Positions 1 to 12,000 of a DNA stretch of 64,000 nucleotides are shown piece by piece. The position numbers were made by a program, and so were the translations under genes. The notes below the pieces were generated by a model, which was not told where the DNA came from, ran no database searches, and saw only the letters and a list, made by a program, of their open reading frames with translations. The stretch's first letter is position 1. Each line of letters opens with the position of its first letter. Location: assembly GCA_037349105.1 (NCBI GenBank), contig JAYJMM010000114.1:3525501-3589500 (forward strand), read 5' to 3'. The DNA is from Limnomonas spitsbergensis. Lineage: Eukaryota > Chlorophyta > Chlorophyceae > Chlamydomonadales.

Positions 1-1
1 C

Positions 2-3000
2 CCGCCCTCGCTGCTGACGCACGGAGCACCGCTGCATCAGCAGCAACCAGAGCATGTGGTGGAGGTCTTGAAAGAGAATGAGGATGGGTGGGTTTGAATG
101 CGCGAATGGTTTATCTGGAACAGGAATGGGTAGAGACCTGTATTCTGAGTACCACAGACTTGAACGATGCGTCCTTTTGCCGCATATCATGATAACCGTA
201 TGTACCATGTACTTCGCGTTGCCAATGTACTTCACTTACACTGGTAGTGCTGCTGTACTAGTCGTTTGTTTATAATAGTACTTCTGGATTCGGTGCTGAT
301 CAAGTGATGACGTGGTCCAGAGCGTGGTAGTGGTGATACACCCTGAACTGATTCAATAGTGTGGCTTGCGTTTGTCATTTCGCGAAATGTATGCTCTGCA
401 CCGTGGCACCTTGCAGCACGAAGGACCAGGTGTTTTTCACTGGCTTCGACACTTTCTACATGTTTTCACTTGCTTCCAATTGAAAGCCCTAGGGTTCACA
501 AAATCCATTTCATGTAGAACCTGTTTTATACACAGTTCCCTCCTTGCACTCGTAGGGTCCCGGAGATACATTTCATCTAACCGTGTTATGCACCTTCCCC
601 CCTTCAGTCCTAGGGGCCAGGAGCTTCCTGCCGGCAACCGCGGGGACCGTGGGCGCAACGGGCGGGGTGTCGCCATCAAGGGCGTCCGTGGGGGGGTTCC
701 CTCCAGGGAAGCGTCAGCCTCCTCCGCCGAGGGCCTAAGTGGCAAACCGCGGGGCGCAGCAGGCAACGGCGAGCGGCCCGGCAGCGGCCCCTCCTCCCTG
801 CGCGGCCGTGGGGGCAGCGGGGTGCGCGGCCACGCCCGGGGCAGCAACGGCCTGGCTGACAACGGGGTTGAAGGCGGTGGTGCAGACGCCTCGGTGGGTA
901 TGTGGGGCGGAGGCGGAGGTGCACGCGGCGGGGATGGCCCAGGCGGGCGGGAGCCCGCCCGGGGCGGGCGTGCTCCATCGAATGTTCCGCCCCGCTCCGG
1001 CAACAACCACCGCCCCGTGCAGCTGCTTCAGCACCCTTCGGAGGCGGCGGCGGCTTCCGCCGCAGTGATGGCCGCAGTGGCGGACGTGGGCATGTTGCGG
1101 GTGCCGTTGGCAGCGTCGGGGGTGGAAGGCAGCTGGGTGGGCCCGGGGCCCGCAGCGCAGGCTCCAGCAGCCGCGCCCGGCAAGGTCGCCGCGGGAGGTG
1201 GACCGTCGCTGGCTGACCCAGTGGTTGAGTTTGATCGACAGGTAAAAAGATGTTTGGTCTTTGGTCTTTAGGGGTGCATAAAGAGGTTGAGAGCCGCATG
1301 CGGCGCAGATAAAGGAGGGGTGGCTTATTAAGGCTTACGTGAGTGATGGTGTACCATTGGAACATAAACACAAAATTGCACACGGTTAGGTGTCCCTAAA
1401 TCAGAATGATGGGTCTTGTTGTCCGATTGGACCTTCTGCTTTGAGGGTTGGATGCCTTTTGAACCCCAGTGCGCTTTCCTGTTTTCAACCTGTTGTCTGC
1501 TGGGACCTCCCGCCTTGATGGTTGGGCGCTTTCTGAACCCCAGCACGCCCCTCTGCCTCGGATAAAGGATGCAAACCCTTGCTTTGATGGTTGGACGCCT
1601 CCTGACCCCTGCGCGCCCACTCGTACACCCTGACCTGCTTTCAGGTGGGACCCAAGCCTGCACACGCGAGCTCCGCCCCAGATCTCCAGCCAGGGCACAT
1701 TGCGGTCGCCGCCAAGTCAGCGGCCTCGTTGAACAACGGCAGCCTGTTGGCGCTGCCCGCAGATCTTACCCTGGAGATGTCGCTGCCGCCTCCGCCTCAG
1801 CAGCAGCAACAGCAGCAGATGCGGCCGCCCATGGGTGGGTACTCTTCCGCTGGCTCGGCAGGCGGCGTAGGCGCTGTTCAGCAGCAACAACAACAGCAGC
1901 AGCATGTGGGGAGGGCCGTCGGTGGACCTTTTGGCTTCAGTTCCGGAGGCCCGCCCCCTGCTAGGCACGAGCCGACGCAGGGGCCGAGGGGCGGGGCGCC
2001 GCCCGCGGCGGCTCCTTCCCCCCCGTCCAGCATCACGGCCATGTGGGGGCAGTCAAAGCCCGCCCCGGGCAGCGGGGGTCCGGGTGGACAGCAGCAGGCA
2101 GCTGGGGGGCACGCTGCCCCTCAGCAGCCGTCGGTGGCCGCAGGCCCAGGGGGCTCGATCGGAACGTCGGCCTCGTGGGGGTCGTCGGCGTTCTCCGGAG
2201 CGCTGCCCGGGGCGGTCACGGGCCACGCAGCCGGGGGGCGAGAGGGCGCACCTGGGGCCGGCGCGGCGCCTGGTGGCGGCGTGTTTGGCTCAAATGCCTT
2301 CGGCGGCTTCCACGGCCCACCAGCCCCTCAGCAGAGCCGCGGCGGGTACGGCGCGCCGCCGCCCACGGGCAACGGCGCAGGTGCACCTGCGCCGTTCGTC
2401 GGTTTCGGTTCAGGCGGCGGTTGGAGCCCGCACCACGGCCTCGGCCAGCAGCCATTCCTGCCCAGCAACAAGCCGCCCGACTGGAGCACTGGATCCTTGG
2501 TGCTGGCAGGCCCGCCCCAGGCGGCCGTGCTGGGCGGCAGCCAGCTCGGGGCTCTGGGCATGCCCGTAGCGTCGTTTACCGCTGCACCAGCAGACGGGGG
2601 ATCCCAGCCGATCGCGCATTTCGCGCACCCTATGGCAGGGGCCAATGCTGGTTTGCCCATGATGGCTACGACGGGCTTTGCCACCGGTCCGGCAGCGCAC
2701 CAGGTGCGGCCCGGCCACCAGCAGCCATCCGGCCATCAGCACCCGACGGGCCACCAGCAACCACCTGGCCATCAGCACCCGCCGGCCAAAGGTCCTGGGG
2801 GACCCTTCGGCCTAACACCTCAACAGCAGCAGCCACATCAGCAGCAACCACAGCAGCAGGTGGGGGCCAGGATGCAACACATGCAGCAGCAACAACAACA
2901 CCAGCAGCAACAGCAACAACAACAGCAGCAGGGGAGGGTGATGAATATGGGCGGTGGCCCCTCTGCAGTACCCAACCTGCCCGATGACATTTTTGACTCC

Positions 3001-3642
3001 AAGCCGCCCGTAGGCCCGCCTGTTATGCCGGCTGGCAAGGGCTCTGGAGCGCCGGGCGGCGGGGGAACGGCCAGGGGGCCGCCGCCCGCTGGCCCTGCCC
3101 AGGCTAATGCTGCAGGCGAGAGAGCATCTGGAGTTCGCGGGAGGGGCGGCGGCAGGGGCCGGGGAGGACGTGGGGGCGCCTCTGAGGGTGAGGGAGGCCG
3201 ACCAGCTCAGGAGGGAGGGGGCGGAGGTGGAGGAGTAGGAGGCGCAGCACGCGACGGCTCAGGTGCCGGGCGCGGCTTCTCTGGGCGGAATGGCCGCGGG
3301 GCGGGCCGCAGTGGCGCAGCAGCAGCAAGTGCTCCTGCAGGAGGACCCGCAGGCGCAGCAGCTGCTGCTCTGGGCAGCGCGATGATAGCGCAGGCGGGTG
3401 GACCGGCGAACGCCGCACCGGCTGCCGCTATCGGGCCCACCGCCATGGCGATTGACGGGCTTGGAGCACCGCAGCCGGAAGGAGGCGCCAGGGGACCTAG
3501 GTCAGGCAGCGCCAGGGGGGGAGGTGGAGGCGGGGGTGGAAGGGGAGGACGTGGCGGGCCCGCGGTGGGACGCGCGGGAGGCCGTGGACCCAAGCCTGCT
3601 GCTGGGCCACGAGGGGGTGAGGGGCCCGCTGCAACCGAGTAG
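2..3642 (+). CDS. Gln-rich / RGG low-complexity protein, 3' part of gene
   Basis: Three exons fit in one frame: up to 87 (phase 2), 608-1241 and 1645-3642, with donors GTGGGT at 88 and GTAAAA at 1242, acceptors CAG at 607 and 1644, and stop TAG at 3640. Phases agree across both introns, giving about 905 residues that begin before the window. The first exon ends with residues like EHVVEVLKENEDG. The rest is low complexity: Gly/Arg stretches in the second exon, several polyGln tracts (for example near 1797-1820, 1878-1905 and 2884-2932), then an RGG-rich C-terminus from about 3130. RGG plus polyQ is common in RNA-binding and granule proteins, but no folded domain is visible here, so the function is open. 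A La-related or Scd6-like protein was considered without finding a diagnostic motif. The first exon is the least certain part. Confidence 0.6.
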
Positions 3643-4815
3643 CAGGCTTTGCGCCAGGGAGAGCTGCATTGTTATGAGGAGAGCTGTATCACGGTCAGCA
3701 CAATTAGTGGGCTGCTGGCATGGGCTTGCAATGCTGCAGGTTAGAGCACCGAGCAGTGTGTACGCGAATCGGTTAGCGAGGCACCTCTGGTTTCCGGATT
3801 ATAGCACCGAGATTAGCACAGAAGCTGCGCTGTGAGGCTGTCTGGTGACTGCTTCCCTGTCGTAGACGATCTGCCCGCTGCCAGGCAGACGTCACTAGGG
3901 ACAGGTCTTAGATCGCACCCTCGCGGATTTACTTTTTGTCACCTCTGGCAGAATATCATCCGATGTCTTTTCTTTTTGGACGGGGCATGTAGGGCCTTCC
4001 ACGGCACAGGGCCTGCCATGGATGGCACAGCTGGGGCTCTGAGCATGTAGGGCCTGCCATAGAACCAAACAGTGGAGCAGTTGGGAGCTCACCACATCCG
4101 CCCCCAGCGCACACGTATCATCTGTGCCCATCGGGGCGTGATAAGCTGCAGGCATGTTTGACCTTTGAACGGACTCAGGCAAAGCTGCAGCAGTTAAGAA
4201 ATCAACTGAGAAACTCACGAGCCTGTCCCCACAGGGAGTTAAAGCCTTTGGGGTGTTGCCTCTTCATGATGTCTCACCTCTAGGCCCTACCCTAAAAGGC
4301 TCGGCCGCGTGGGCGCCTAACTTAATGGTTGGGAGAAAAGAACGAAACAAACACGAGGAGGCAGGAGGGGGGGGTTGTGGGAGGCAGGCTGTAAATCTCA
4401 TGGCCGTCTTACAATTGGAACCTGCATGACGGACGTGTGTGGGGGAGAGCCTTTTCAGGGAGGTGTGAGTGTGGGAGACATTAGAAAGAACCTCGCCTTG
4501 GGGATATGGGGCTTAATGCGCACCGATTATTTCTGCATCTGTAGCCCCTTCCCGCAACTCTTCTGAAGTAAATGGGTGGGTATCCAGCTGAGTTTTGCTG
4601 CCCTGAAGGAATTTCTGGGGGGAATTTGTATGATGCCGCGTAGTGGTAGCGTCGACTTGAGCACCTGGAATTCCAGCATGCGTTGTGCTTCCCAATGAAT
4701 TTCTACAGCTTTGTAATGCTGAAGCAGACCTGTCAACCTGATAGATGCCCCCCGATACTGAAGTCCAATCTTTTCCAGCCATGTTGGATGAAAGAGCCAT
4801 GTAAAGTTTGTGAAG
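3643..4815. other. Intergenic stretch after the RGG gene
   Basis: No convincing coding exon is seen. It holds the 3' flank of the RGG gene, a short local duplication of 'GCATGTAGGGCCTKCCA' near 3986-4060, and one R2-type repeat at about 4264-4345. Short open frames here have no recognisable motif. Confidence 0.5.
4264..4345 (-). repeat. R2 repeat copy (diverged)
   Basis: The stretch reads TCTCACCTCTAGGCCCTA, then AAAGGCTCGGCCGCGTGGGCG, then GGGAGAAAAGAA. The same order of blocks appears at about 40517-40580 in the R2 nest. This is a diverged, isolated copy of that family. Confidence 0.55.
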
Positions 4816-5012
4816 TTTTTACAGTCCAACAGAGCATCACACTTGATGCATGGGACATGTGCCCCTAAACCGGTACAGGCACTAGATACACTAGGACAGA
4901 AAGCGAAAACCAGTGACCCCCCTGGGCAAGCAACTAGCACACAACCACGACTGTGGCGTGGGAATGAACCCCATAGTGCAGAAGATGAGCCCCAGCCATA
5001 AAACATGACGTG
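4816..5012 (+). repeat. R1 dispersed repeat copy
   Basis: About 200 bp starting at TCCAACAGAGCATCACA and ending near CATAAAACATGACGTGGG. Related copies are at 13935-14085, 20195-20415 (inverted), 39595-39720 (partial) and 41985-42195. It abuts the 3' side of the decayed LINE that follows, so it could be either an independent non-autonomous element or part of that LINE's tail. Because other copies occur without LINE coding remnants, an independent element is favoured. Confidence 0.7.
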
Positions 5013-6225
5013 GGTGCAAAAGAGTTCGATTGAGCACCGCCTAGAGAGTTAGGTGGGAGACAGGAATTTGACAAAGTTTTGAGATGATTCTCTCTTTTCA
5101 TCACACACTGAAAGATAAAACAACCACATTTCTTCCAGAACACATATGTAGAATCCGCTGCATTTAGTTTGCCCCACAATCCATTTGCGTACCGCTTCAT
5201 GGCCTCATCCTCGTCCTCTAGGAAATTATGGAAAGTAAGGTCAAACTGAAAACGAAGGTCTGTATAGAACGGGCAGTAAATCATGTGAAGCTCATCCTCC
5301 CGACATTTAAGATTGCAACATCTACAAATCCTCTCGCTACGAGGCACACAGGGTTTCTCAAAGCGCCCCGTCTCAACATTCAGCCAATGCGACCCCATCC
5401 GATACCGGGCTACAGCAAAAATAATATTAGGCTCACTCAAATTGTACTAGAAAGTCTCCTTCACACCACGCTTAATTTGGAACCACTTAGAGAACGTAAA
5501 TAATTTGAACCTCGAGCGTTCTGAGTCAGGAGTAGCACGTACTGACAGGGCCGTACGTGGCATGTCCCTGGAAATTTTGGAAAGCCACTGATCCCTAGCT
5601 GAATTCACAATGACCTCAATATCAAAGAGGTATTGGCTGAAGCAGTCTATAAATTAATACCCAGAGTCATCAATATCGTAGACAGAAAACCAGCCCAACA
5701 AAGTGAAGTGCCAGCCTTCGCCAAATCACAACTTTCCTGCATAGCCATTTTCACAAGGTCATTGTCAGGCCTCAGATTAATTATATTCCAAAAACTCAGG
5801 GTCTGCTGAAAAAGACTTAAGATAAGGGTTTCACGGTGCAGTTCACTCATGAGAACATACTCGGCCATAGACTTGCGAAGACCCGGACACTGCCTAAGGA
5901 AACCCTTGTGAATTACCTCCAAATCTCTAGAGAAACCAGTATCTGTCAAGCCGACTCCTTGCGAAAGGAGACCTGGTCCCCAAATTTCACACCCATAAAA
6001 CAGAATAGGCTTCACCAAAGAGTCAAAAATATGACATTTAATGTGAACATTGTGTATGTCAAGCTCATGACATCTCCGGACCATGGCATACAAAGCTGCC
6101 CTCCCCTTGTTGACACAACGTCTACCTGCTCCCTTCATACCCTCTGCCTCATCAAATAACATACCCAAGTAGATGAAAAAGGGCTTAATATCAAGAACGC
6201 TTCCGTCATAAGACAGAGATGCCAA
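4990..6225 (-). pseudogene. LINE1 thumb and C-terminal Cys knuckle remnant
   Basis: Frame 6225-5647 carries the thumb-side block (PFFIYLGMLFD, then GRAALYAMVRRCHEL and ILFYGCEIWGPG), which is typical after the RT palm in LINE proteins. Frame 5440-4990 carries RYRMGSHWLNVETGRFE and the Cys/His cluster CRCCNLKC...H...C at about 5326-5270, the usual C-terminal knuckle. A frame break of about 200 bp separates the two. No intact stop or poly(A) tail was found. Confidence 0.75.
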
Positions 6226-7303
6226 ATGACGGCAATATTTCTGGTTAAAAACAACTGCTTCAGATTTTTTTTATTGACTGTCAAGGCATTGTGGCGACAA
6301 AAAATATGGAGAGCATCAAGAAGTGTTTGCAGATCATCCGGCGATTCAGCGAATAACACCAGATCATCAGCATAAAGTAAAACTCTGACCAAAGCATGTG
6401 AAAGACGGGCGCCAATAACAGGGCACTCACTTGCGACAGACTTCTCGAAACGGTCGATAAACAGGCCAAACAATGGAGGGGACAGCGGGTCTCCTTGTTT
6501 AACACCCATACAGGAGGAGAAACTATCTCCCAGTTTACCACCAACCCGTACACGGATTTTTACATCCTGATACATCTCCTTCAAACTTTCTAAAATCCGG
6601 CCGTGCACACCCATGCTATGTAAACTCCGCCACAGTAAATCTCTGTCAATGCAGTCATATGCCTTCCTAAAATCAATGAAAGCAGCAAAAATCGTTTTTT
6701 TCTCCGAATGGTATTTTTCAATAATGTGGTTTAGAATGAAAGGATTATCAGGTGTTCCCCGTCCACCTGCCTGGCTGGCCATCGGCTCTGAAACCCTGAC
6801 TTTCTGCCCAGGAATCAAGACGCTGCAATAAGACGAGGGAATATAATTTGGATAGGGCAGTTCCAACGGCAATACCCCTATAATCGTCTTTGATTGGAAA
6901 GCTGCCCTTTGGCTTGGGTACCGGAACGAGTGCTCCAATGCCCCACACCTTAGGGTAACCGTCTGCCAAAACTCTATTAAACAAAAACGTAATTTGATTT
7001 GCCAAAACATACTGCCGCTTCTCTTGAGAAAAAGCTCCCCTAGGAGTCACAATAACCGCGTGTTTCAAAAACTCCATAGGGATACCATCAACACCCGCAG
7101 ACTTTCCATTCACAGTCTTTTCCAAAGCTTTCACAATCTCGGCTTCCGTAAAAAACACAATTTAGGTGCTCTGCTTGAGAAAGATGAACTTCTAAAGGAA
7201 GAGGAATTAAACACGCCTGAATCGTCTCATCCCCAGCTTTGTCACAAGGCACATGCTCTGACGGTTCAAACAGCTTTTTAAAGTATTCAGTCCAATCCCC
7301 CAC
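6135..7303 (-). pseudogene. LINE1 reverse transcriptase, three frames
   Basis: The RT is spread over three overlapping frames: 7303-7088 (GDWTEYFKKLFEP), 7158-6748 (NGKSAGVDGIPMEFLK, then LVPVPKPKGS and DDYRGIAV) and 7010-6135 (FAAFIDFRKAYDCIDRD for motif A, GVKQGDPLSPPLF for motif B, LLYADDLVLFAES for motif C). The YADD codons lie at 6374-6363. Motif order and spacing are those of L1/CR1-group non-LTR enzymes. Both Asp residues of YADD and the motif A Asp are kept, so loss of activity comes from the frameshifts near 7155 and 6760. Confidence 0.85.
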
Positions 7304-8163
7304 ATCTGTGAGGGGGCTGATCTTCCTGTTACTGCCATAAGCTGACCAAAATTCTTAGGCTGGCACCGAAGATCTGACAGTAGATTCGCTGCTCGTACAC
7401 CCTCCCATTCACGCTTGATAGCCTGAGATATACGTCGATATTCCCTAATGGCCAACTTGACCTCTCCTGAACCAGCACCCCAAAACTGGGCAGCCACTAA
7501 ACAAGTTTTCTTAGCAGCTTTGCACCGGTCATCATACCAAGTATTGCAAGGCCTATCCTGCTTGATAACTTTAGACTTATTGGGATAGCAAGCAACTTTA
7601 CCCTGCGATCTATGTAAATCCATAAGGGCACACTCAATAGCGTGGCTGAAGTTTTGGTAGACTTCATGCACTGATGCAGAAAGGTGATACATGGCTCCAA
7701 AATGTTCCGCCACCGAGGCAGACGTACATAAATTTGTAACGTAAAAATCCCTACTATCCGGGTTCCATCTGTAAACTACGTCACGAGCCTGCTTCATAGT
7801 CACATCGTTTCCCTGCAAGGTTCCTTTTTCCCTCCTAGCAAACGCGGTTGGCTCCAAGGCGGGCCGGCTAACAGTAAGGAAAATAGGAACATGATCAAAC
7901 CTACCCCCATCAGCACGTGCAGGGGTACTGGCACATTGAGATACCTGCATATCACATCCAGGCTTGATGGCCCCTGTCATATCAAAGATAAGGGACGGGG
8001 TTGATATGAAATAGCCAATGGCACTGCAAGCACCAGCATTCTTGCCATGTTGGAGATAGGTACAAGTACCTTCAATATCCCCAGACAACCTTCCATTCAG
8101 GATAACCAAACCTTGATCTTTGCACATCTCTATCAATTTAGAGACCTCAGCAGTGTCACGCAC
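7207..8163 (-). pseudogene. LINE1 endonuclease (APE) remnant
   Basis: The frame contains VILNGRLSGD, then a SAIGYFIST segment and FDHVPIFL further on. These match the C-terminal motifs of APE-like endonucleases (the GD/T..., S.IDY and SDH regions). The IDY-type box reads IGY, so the usual Asp is replaced. The N-terminal part with the first catalytic Glu is not visible, partly because upstream sequence shifts frame. The downstream portion (7207-7700) is the linker between endonuclease and RT. It ends by a frame break near 7320. Confidence 0.7.
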
Positions 8164-9060
8164 CCCAGAATTTCCAGTAGACCTTTGCAGCCTCTGATGC
8201 TGAGTGCTGTAGCTGCCGTGTCAAGATCTAAACCATCAAGAAGGGGTGCAGACGGTTCAAGATCAAGTACTGCAGGAGCACAAGGGAGTCATGAGGAACA
8301 TCATCAGGGGAACCAGCCACTACACAAAGTTGGCAGGTCAAAACACTGAACTTCACACGAGACGCTGTCTGAGGACTGCTGCGCTTCCTGTTAACCAAGA
8401 TGTTCTAGGACATCAACAACATTGCGGCAGGCTGTCAAAGAGATAGGTGACAATGCGGCAGGCAAGCCTAACAGATCTGCCGTTGGGCTTCCTAGCAGAC
8501 TGGCTAACTACCAAACGACCGGGATGGAGTGAAAGTGTGAAACCTTAGAAAACGTTGGGGGCGACCCGCTCATCAATGCTGGCTGTAGCGAGACAGCAGT
8601 CGGATACGACTGGAAAAACCGAGTTTCTTGGCATTGCACCGCGCATCGAGCTAAGTTTAGAAAATGTGAGAGAACGTAAGGGGGGCACTGCAACACACAA
8701 TTCAGTATGTACCGGCCACTGGCCCGCTGGAGGTTCGCCTCGTAGGCAAGAGCGACTGCAGCCCACCACCCGACAGGGTAGCAGCCCCACCCTGAAAAGT
8801 GTGGGACAGCCAGCTCATCAATGAAGGCTGTAGCGAGACTCGACTTATACCGTGTTTGCCACCACTGTTGCACAACCAAACTTATAATAATCGGCCCATT
8901 GTTGCACAAAACCAACAAGTAGGTAACGTGAACATTTTTCATTGTTGTCCAAAGGCAGTCTGCGTCAAGTGCCGCAACCCAACCTTCAGCGTGTGCGCAG
9001 GTCCTTGTTGTTGTTGCAGCTCACGCACGAAGACCCCCTTGATTACACCCATCGCGCGTC

Positions 9061-12000
9061 ATGACACCAGCGCGTATAACAGAGCCTGCGAGATGCTCGG
9101 CAGCATTATCAGCGGCCCTCGTCTGGATTGTCGTATTGTTGGCCGGGGCCTCCGCGACCTCGTCTGCCGACAGCCTGCGAGCCACCCCACATGGACATCT
9201 GCAACAGCAGCAGCGGCCGCATCGCCGGCTCCAAAGTGGGTCCCTCGACCTTACAGGCAGCCAGCCGCAAGTGAAGGATGTGCAGTCACTGCCGACATTC
9301 ACCCTTCCCCAGCCCTCTGCTCATTCCGAGGTTAATGTAGCAGCAACAACCGCAACAAAAGCGGCGGCAGCAACAATGGCAACTTTATCCCCTGTAGCCA
9401 CCACCGCACCAAGGAGCCTACCCATTCCGCCCAGCCCACCTGTACCTTCTGTCAAGCCCCCCCCAAGTCCAACGCCGACATTGTTGAAGACAGCTGTCAC
9501 AGGTGCGGCTCTCTGTTGGCACTGCTGAAGTGCTGATTCAGCAGTGCTGAGCCATGCGGCTTTCTGAGGTTGCTCTGATAAGGCCGCTGGCCGAGGACAG
9601 TGGCTTGTCCCCTTGGATTCAAGAGGTGCTCTCCTGCGGCCCCCCAAGGATGATCTGTCATGCACTGATATAAACACTGCTGCCTCCCTCGTGTGCTCTT
9701 AGTAGCTGCAGATCGCACGTCCAGCTTGTGGGGGACGGACGGGGAGCTGTTCACTCCTGGCGGCCACCTGAACGACTACTCCTACGCAGGGTGAGCGCTG
9801 CAATCCTTGCAATCCATGCGCAGCCATGCGCCAAGGTTAGGAGGGACCATGCAGGGGCAAACCTTCATGGCTTGTACCGTTATTTGCATATCCCACAAAT
9901 ACATCCCCTCTGCGGCTCTGCGCTGCATCGCGACACAGACTGTGCACAGCTTCAATTCCCCACCTCAATTTCCTGCACTTCCTCTCATGCTCTGCTCTGC
10001 TCTGCCCACCAACGGCCTCCCCCTGCGCTGCATTGCGCCCCCCACAGGTACCGACAGGGCGAAGTGGAGCCGCCCCGCCCGCCGGTCCTGCGGAACTTGG
10101 TCCTCGATTTTGGAGCGGTCGGCAACGGCATTGCGGATGACAGCGACGCCATGGACCGGGCACTGAACCTGACACCAGCAGGTACAATTCAGTGTATCTT
10201 ACAGGATGGATCAGGGACAATTCATGTAGGGTATTTCAGGTACAATTCAGCTTCAACACAGCAGAAAGCGTAGTCCTCTACCCCAAACCCTAAATCCTTC
10301 CTGCCACTTGTCGCACTGCTTGCAGGGGGTGTCCTGTTCATACCTGCTGGCACCTACAAGCTCAGCCGCCAGTCAAAGGCACCTATCACCCTCAAGGCAA
10401 GTGCAGCTGGACCGTACAGCCAGGAGCCTTTCCTGCGATCGCTTAACACATCTGTTCACACTTCCCGCTTGCGACACATATCCTGTCTAGGCATGCCTTG
10501 ACCAGGCAGCCTCAGCTTGGTTCACAGCCTGGCCTGTTTTCTATGCTATCGTTTTATGCTACCGTTCATTAGCCCAGGACTTAAATAAAGTGCCGACTGG
10601 TGGCTGTAGGGTTCAACCTGCCAAATCTTAAACAAACTGCCATCTGGCGGCTCCAAGGTTCCACCTGACAGCGCATAATCCTGAACACAATGCTGACTGG
10701 TGGCGCTAGGGTCCAACCTATCAAATCCTTAACAACTTGCTGACTGGTGACTCCCACATGTACAGGGCATTATCCTGCGTGGAGCGGGCCGGGACCTCAC
10801 CACGCTCAACTACACAAACAGCTTCAAGGTAACCCCTCATTGCCACTGTGCAGCCTAGACCTTTAAACCATGCAACTGTGCAGCCTAGACCTTTAAACCA
10901 TGCAACTGTGCAGCCTAGACCTTTAAACCATGCAACTGGGCAGCCTAGACCTTTAAACCATGCAACTGTGCAGCCTAGACCTTTAAACCATGCAACTGTG
11001 CAGCCTAGACCTTTAAACCATGCAACTGGGCAGCCTAGACCTTTAAACCATGCAACTGTGCAGCCTAGACCTTTAAACCATGCAACTGTGCAGCCTAGAC
11101 CTTTAAACCATGCAACTGGGCAGCCTAGACCTTTAAACCATGCAACTGGGCAGCCTAGACCTTTAAACCATGCAACTGGGCAGCCTAGACCTTTAAACCA
11201 TGCAACTGTGCAGCCTAGACCTTTAAACCATGCAACTGTGCAGCCTAGACCTTTAAACCATGCAACTGGGCAGCCTAGACCTTTAAACCATGCAACTGGG
11301 CAGCCTAGACCTTTAAACCATGCAACTGGGCAGCCTAGACCTTTAAACCATGCAACTGGGCAGCCTAGACCTTTAAACCATGCAACTGTGCAGCCTAGAC
11401 CTTTAAACCATGCAACTGTGCAGCCTAGACCTTTAAACCATGCAACTGGGCAGCCTAGACCTTTAAACCATGCAACTGGGCAGCCTAGACCTTTAAACCA
11501 TGCAACTGTGCAGCCTAGACCTTTAAACCATGCAACTGTGCAGCCTAGACCTTTAAACCATGCAACTGGGCAGCCTAGACCTTTAAACCATGCAACTGGG
11601 CAGCCTAGACCTTTAAACCATGCAACTGGGCAGCCTAGACCTTTAAACCATGCAACTGGGCAGCCTAGACCTTTAAACCATGCAACTGTGCAGCCTAGAC
11701 CTTTAAACCATGCAACTGTGCAGCCTAGACCTTTAAACCATGCAACTGGGCAGCCTAGACCTTTAAACCATGCAACTGTGCAGCCTAGACCTTTAAACCA
11801 TGCAACTGTGCAGCCTAGACCTTTAAACCATGCAACTGGGCAGCCTAGACCTTTAAACCATGCAACTGGGCAGCCTAGACCTTTAAACCATGCAACTGGG
11901 CAGCCTAGACCTTTAAACCATGCAACTGGGCAGCCTAGACCTTTAAACCATGCAACTGGGCAGCCTAGACCTTTAAACCATGCAACTGTGCAGCCTAGAC

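Larger units (their letters stand above)
4990..8460 (-). mobile_element. Decayed APE-type LINE (LINE1)
   Basis: Reading the minus strand from about 8460 down to 5000 gives, in order, the C-terminal half of an endonuclease/exonuclease/phosphatase-type domain, a reverse transcriptase with an intact YADD box, the thumb/connection region, and a Cys-rich C-terminal knuckle. This is the order of an APE-class non-LTR retrotransposon. The pieces lie in different frames, with breaks near 7320, 7155, 6760, 6150 and 5500, so the copy is dead. Boundaries are approximate: neither a poly(A) tail nor target-site duplications could be assigned. It sits just outside the left arm of the inverted duplication. 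Confidence 0.8.

Noticed and set aside
1304..1383. Minus-strand Pro/Arg-rich frames opposite the RGG gene (for example 676-1383, 437-1006)
   Set aside because: They are GC-driven shadows of the plus-strand exons.
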